From Allomyces macrogynus ATCC 38327 (lineage: Eukaryota; Blastocladiomycota; Blastocladiomycetes; Blastocladiales; Blastocladiaceae): a DNA stretch of 11,535 nt. Location: NCBI GenBank assembly GCA_000151295.1, contig GG745372.1, forward strand, positions 275,729-287,263, in the 5' to 3' direction. The position numbers were made by a program, and so were the translations under genes. Positions 7,049 through 11,535 of this stretch are shown in pieces; position 1 is the stretch's first letter; each line of letters opens with the position of its first letter. The notes beneath the pieces were generated by a model, which was not told the origin of the DNA, ran no database searches, and was given only the letters and a program-made list of their open reading frames with translations.

Positions 7049-7700
7049 TCAACCTCCTCCACCCGACCAACCCAACAAATCTGACAAATTGGCGCCATGG
7101 AGAATGTCCACAACATGATGGCAGGCCACAAGCTGCGCCTCGCACACAGGGTGCAAGTGCCACACCTCCTTCTCACTGCACTGCACACAGCATGGCACAA
7201 CAGAATAGTGTGGGGCACAACAACAGTGACAGATTGCAGTGAACTGGCCTGGTGTATGAGCAGTGCATGGTTCCCAGTCATGGTGTGGTGGTGCCTGCAG
7301 GCGCAGTAGTGTGTCCTCAACTAGGGTGCAAACGTGCAGCAAGCACAGTTCCAACTGGATCACAGTTGACGCCACGTCCATGATGTGCATGAGTGTGGCG
7401 CATGGGGTCAGCACCTTGGGCCATGGCAGGGGTGTGACCTGGTCAGCAGTGGCGTGCACAGGCATGGGCATGGTGCACAGCAGGAACAGCTCCTTCCACT
7501 TGGCAAGGTCTGCACATGTGATTGCAGTGACTGCGAGATGGCACAGGTGCAGAGGGTCTGGATCGTGTGGCAACAGGTACTGCACAAAACGGTTGGTGAG
7601 GTCACACAGGCCTAGCAGGCGCTCGCCCAGCCATGTGTCAGCAAACAGGTTGTGGGCAACCTTGGCCATGTCAGTGCAGAGCCAGGAGGACCTGGGTGCG
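7049..7700 (-). pseudogene. LINE extreme C-terminal frame, function unknown
   Basis: An open frame of over 200 codons runs from about 7700 through ATG 7669 to TGA 7051-7049. It is in a different phase from the preceding Cys/His segment, one base missing near 7675-7700 would join them. I recognise no domain. It has WLGERLLGLCDLTNRFVQYL and a Cys/His-rich stretch (CHCCCAPHY, then CCVQC) in the last 80 residues. It has the same CpG-poor composition as the upstream LINE frames. It is probably the tail of the same polyprotein, but a chance open frame is possible since CpG loss alone creates stops only from CGA codons. Confidence 0.45.
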
Positions 7701-8021
7701 CTTGTTCACACAATGCAGGCACACGAAGTAGTGCAGTTGGTCATCAGCTGCCCCACACAAGCACACACGGCCCACTGAGAAACACTCACCAAGCAGGCTG
7801 TGCAGCTGCTCATGCATCATCAGGCTACTGAAAAGCGACTGGAGACAGAACAAGGTGGCCTGGTTCTGCTTGCATGACATGATGAGCATGAGCAGCTGCA
7901 TGCTGCCATGGAGCGTGAGACCCATCACATTCCAGTCAATCAATGCAGCAAATGGCAAGCCCCCCAAGCTGGATGTCAAGCATGACAGCACACTGCTCCA
8001 TGCCAGCAAGCTGCAGTGCAA
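7671..8021 (-). pseudogene. LINE C-terminal segment after RNase H, shifted frame
   Basis: This frame continues the LINE protein downstream of RNase H. It contains ALIDWNVMGL, which overlaps the end of the RT/RNase H frame, and then a Cys/His cluster CLCGAADDQLHYFVCLHC (about 7770-7711), like the zinc-binding tail of many LINE proteins. The shift from the upstream frame falls at a G6 run on the minus strand (7965-7960): with five G the two frames would join just before the DWN segment. The frame ends at TGA 7673-7671, where the coding signal seems to move to yet another frame. Confidence 0.65.
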
Positions 8022-11000
8022 GGCAGCACAGGTCAGACCATGCAGGCATGCTAAGCACCACTGGTGTCATCATGAGCCCCCACTGCAGATGCGTGAAAAC
8101 CATTTCTGTGAGCTGGATGGCTGACCTGGGCGCATGCACAGCACCCCACCTGGCAAGCAGGTCAGCAACCTCATTCCCAAAATCACTGTTGTGGCCCTTG
8201 ACCCACATCAGCTTGACATTGATGTGCTGCACTGCACATGTGAGCTGCAGCACTGACCACAAATCCGTCTTTGTCAACTGCATGACACAGCGTGCTGTGA
8301 GAGCAGGCGCCACCTGCAGCTGCATTGCCACACCCACAATGGCCGCCTGGGAGTTGAGGCGCACATCAAGCCACACGCCAAAACTGCAGTGGTCGACTGT
8401 GATGAGGAGAGCTAAGACCTCAGACTGTGTTGATGAGTGCGGGCCAGCAGGCAGGCGCACAGCAACCTCACATGACGCGCTGGGAAAAAATGCGCCAGCA
8501 CCAGCTGCACCCATGGTTGGCTTGAGGGACCCATCTGTGTAGACAACAAGAGGCTGTGCACCAGTGCCACTGCCAGCAACACGCAATGCAGTCAGCTGGT
8601 ACTCAGCAGGGTCAGTGGCCATGACAAACACACCCAGGATGGTCATGGTGGTGCTGAGGCTGTGCAGTGCAGCAATCAGGTGGAATGGGAGCACATGCAG
8701 GTCAAATTTGCCACTGCACCACTTGAGAACCTTGTCAAGGACCTTGCATTCCATCTTGCCACTGCGCTTGCCATCACCATGGCCATGCTTCCTGAGGTGA
8801 GACTGGGCGACCATGACCTTGGCAGCATCATAGCCACAGGCGGTCGTGACATTGAACAGGAGCACTTGGCCACAGTGGAACTGGTCAGGCATGACATCCT
8901 CGAAAAAGTAGGTGCTGCACGCCATGGTGGTTGTTTGCCCTGCACTGTGGCCAGAGCAGAAGGGGCTGATCAGGTCGGGGAGGACAAGCAAGAGTGGGAT
9001 GTGCTGGCTGGCCTGCACCAGCAAGAACTCGCCATTGGGGAACTTGGCACCACACAGCAAGTCGAACAGGGCTAACCCACATGCCATGAGCTGTGGCACC
9101 AACTGGTCAAACCACGCGCACATGCCTGGCAGCTGGCTCAAGACGTACAGCACCACAAGGTCTGGCCATGACAGTGGCAACATGGGGCACATGGTCTGCA
9201 CCTGCAGAAAGCCAAGCTTGATGCACACCAGCATGCCATTCAGCCTGTGGTCCTGCAGCATGATGGCAATGTTGGTAAAATGCTGTGCAACCATGATGTT
9301 GGAAAACAGGACAAGCCCCACAAGCGCATGCACATGGAGCGCAACTGAGGGGAAGACACACAGCAACCAGAACTTGGCACACACAGTGGACTGTATCAAC
9401 ACATTGAGCAACTCAAGCTGCATCATGGCCAGGATGGTGATGCGCATGTGGTATGCAGCGGCTGGCAGGATCACAGCATTGAGGAGGTAGACAGCAGCCT
9501 TGCCTGTAACCTGGTGCAGCTGCAGCAGCATGAGACTGTGCTTGATCTTGTCACACACAGCACAGAACCCAGTTGCAGGCGACACAGTGTTGTTGATGAA
9601 GACGCCGAGGTACCAAAAGTGCTTCCTGACCCAAGGGATGGGGGCCCCAGCAGCCATCAGCTGTGTCATGGCCTTGCCATTGTGCACGTTGAGGTGGAGG
9701 ACAGCCCCCTTGGTCAGGTTGGTGCAGATCCTGGCGATTTTGTTGAACTCGGTGATGTGGTCCATGATGTGCTGCAGCCTGGCGCGTGTCATTGTGTAAA
9801 ACACAGCGTTGTCCATGAACACAATGGCCACAACTGACAGCCAGGCAATTTCCATACTGCCATCATATGCACACTCACAACCCAGACGCTCCTGCATCCC
9901 CATGTGTGTGACACGCATCATGCCCATCCCCACTCCTGGCTCTGACTGCGCCATGTCCTCGACTGTGGCAAGGCACATGTTGTAAAACACGTTCCAAAGA
10001 AATGGGCTCTCAACTGCACCCTGCAGGATCCCACACTGGACCAGCACCTCATCCAATGGGCCATACATGGTGATGACATGCACAGTGCAGCCCTCAATCA
10101 TGCCTGCAAAGTAAAACTGCATGAATGCGGGCAGCAGATGGATCCACTCCATGGCATGATGCAGCAGCACGTGGGAGATGGAATTGTAGACCTTGGACTT
10201 GTCCTCAAAATAGGCCCACAACCCCGCCCCTTGCACATGTGCCTGCACCATGGCCGAGTGCAGGATTGCAATCAGCACCAATGTCTCTGACCTGGGTACA
10301 CCTGAGAACCATGTGCCACGCATCACATTGTGCTTGGCAAAGACCTTGTGGATGAGCTCGAGCAACACCTTCATGAGCAGCTTGCTTGCGGTCTTGAGCA
10401 ACATGATCAGGCGCATGCCAGCAGCAAGGCCTGCAAAACTGTCTGACAACTTGGGGATCAGGTAGATCAGCCCAGTCCGCCACCTGGCCGGCATAGCATG
10501 CTGCTCAAGGCATGCTGAAAAGAGTCCAGTGAGTGCACTGAGTGCAGCATCACCCGCCTTCTCGAAAAGTCAAAGTGTGACCAGGGATGGACCTGGTGCA
10601 CAGTCAAGCGCACAAACATGCAGTGTGAGTGCAATCTCCTTGGCCAAAATGGGCACCATGAGCCTGGACCAAATGTCACTGTTGATGTGTGCAATGGGCG
10701 CAAACGCCTGCTGCCAAAACAGTTCAGCAATGGGCACAAGGTCCTGTGGCATGAACCACTCCTGGACCTGGCGCGCGATTTTGGACTTGACTGTGGATGG
10801 GTCACACAATACCAACCCATCTGCGCACACAACACAGTCAACCATTGCAGGCACCTGGTGCCACAGCAGCACCAAGTTGATGAACCAGCACAAATCCGCA
10901 CCAAACAGCTTGTCCCATTTGTCAATAAGCTTGTCCACCCAGGCGGGCACCTGCACCACATCAGCAACCCACTGCGTGACCAACAGGTGCTTGTGCAGCT

Positions 11001-11535
11001 GCTTGCCCATGGCCCATCGTGATGCAACTGCGCCTGGATCCAGGACCCCATTGACCACCACCACTGGCATGCCCACTTGCAGGACAAGTCGGTCATCTGC
11101 ACCTGTCACATGCACAGCCTCGAGCACACACACTGGCACCCCACTCAATGGAGACTTGCACAGCCAGCAGCAGAGGTCTCAGAGTGCAAGCAACAGTGGG
11201 TCACTGCAACACAACACATGCCCGCCCGAAATCTTGCTGCCCACATGCCACAGAGGCAGGTGCTCACATGCCACTTCCTCAACTGCCTTGCAAATTTGCT
11301 CCCACATTGCATCCAGTGCACCCTCATGCTGCAGCTCCACCAGCTTGGCACTAGCAAGGCTGGCCTTGACTCTGGTGGCAAATGCAGTCCACTGCTCTGG
11401 TTGCATCAACTTGGGGTCAGGCAGCTGGCGTGCTGCCTTGGCCAGAACATGATGCAGTGCATGCACCAACTTGCAGTCAAACAGGTTCAACAATGTCTTC
11501 CAAAACACGAGCGCCATGTGGTCAAATGGCTTGGA
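7936..11535 (-). pseudogene. LINE ORF: pre-RT region, reverse transcriptase and RNase H, two in-frame TGA codons
   Basis: One frame is open from the window edge (11535) to TGA at 7938-7936, except for TGA at 11181-11179 and 10572-10570. All three segments are in the same phase and read on as LINE protein. Just after the second TGA the protein continues through PARWRTGLIYLIPK, the usual RT entry. The longest stop-free part has 852 codons from ATG 10494. In its numbering: motif A AYFEDKSKVYNSIS at 94-107 (Asp98 kept, Asn104 in the usual Asp place), motif B GILQGAVESP at 155-164, motif C VFMDN at 225-229 (Asp228 kept, Asn229 instead of Asp), then WYLGV as in the thumb. RNase H: YTDGS (Asp654), Glu692 in TQSEVLAL, Asn714 in LNSQAA where Asp is expected, and GNEVADLLA (Asp778). 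Just inside the window edge, PFDHMALVF could be the end of the APE endonuclease (SDH motif), which is tentative. The protein is unusually poor in Arg (about 21 in 852). It is non-functional as read. Confidence 0.88.

Larger units (their letters stand above)
6949..11535 (-). mobile_element. Non-LTR (LINE-like) retrotransposon, decayed, 5' end outside the window
   Basis: The minus strand carries reverse transcriptase followed by RNase H in one long frame, then C-terminal frames. That domain order is typical of APE-type LINEs of the Tad/I group in fungi. No long terminal repeats, integrase or protease are seen. The right (5') end runs off the window. The left (3') end is uncertain: the last long frame stops at 7049, a C6TC8 tract lies at 7011-7025, and repeat copies A and B may be part of the 3' tail. 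No poly-A or simple 3' repeat tail and no target-site duplication was recognised. The whole region is CpG-poor and TG/CA-rich, unlike the host genes: for example 9181-9240 has no CpG, while 3781-3840 has eight. Clade assignment is tentative. Confidence 0.85.

Noticed and set aside
7263..9837. Several plus-strand open frames opposite the LINE
   Set aside because: They are shadows of the RT/RNase H reading frame; CpG loss keeps many frames open.
6949..11535. LTR retrotransposon or retroviral-type element
   Set aside because: No long terminal repeats, protease or integrase; the order RT then RNase H with LINE-type motifs fits a non-LTR element.
1..11535. CRISPR array, prokaryotic operon or defence system
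   Set aside because: The genes are eukaryotic and spliced; there are no regularly spaced repeats of CRISPR type.

Overview
The window looks like nuclear DNA from a GC-rich fungus, most likely a basidiomycete. Eight spliceosomal introns can be placed from protein similarity. They are 58-79 nt long, with GT..AG ends and CTGAC or CTAAC branch-like boxes in several. The genes are single eukaryotic units, densely packed in alternating orientation. This is inference from gene structure and protein family; I cannot name the genus.

Left to right: 1-823 holds no gene I can support. At 824-1458 (+) is a five-exon Tctex-type dynein light chain. Convergent to it, 1583-3172 (-) is a three-exon alpha/beta hydrolase of the ABHD5/CLD1 type with a mitochondrial-looking N-terminus and one frame break. 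A 476-bp divergent intergenic stretch follows, then an intron-less spermidine synthase at 3649-4638 (+). A GNAT-family acetyltransferase with two frame breaks lies at about 4858-5552 (+). Convergent to it, 5690-6212 (-) is a three-exon RNA polymerase II subunit Rpb9. These are unrelated housekeeping genes, not a pathway cluster.

From about 6,590 the sequence changes character. First comes a small set of direct and inverted repeats (6587-6982). Then, to the right edge, there is a minus-strand non-LTR (LINE-like) retrotransposon that runs out of the window. It keeps one very long reading frame with reverse transcriptase followed by RNase H, then C-terminal frames offset by single-base shifts. 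The element is poor in CpG and full of TG/CA, while the host genes are full of CG.

The most notable signal is this CpG decay. Two in-frame TGA codons and three Asp-to-Asn changes at conserved RT and RNase H positions can each be explained by a single CpG transition. Two copies of a ~120-150 bp repeat only 47 bp apart differ mainly at CpG sites: the copy nearer RPB9 keeps them and the copy nearer the LINE has lost most. This looks like a footprint of cytosine methylation or RIP-like mutation whose edge falls just outside the RPB9 promoter. Separately, four frame breaks (two host genes and the LINE) are each explained by one extra base in a homopolymer, so assembly or base-calling error must be considered before calling those genes dead. 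I found no convincing new multi-gene system.
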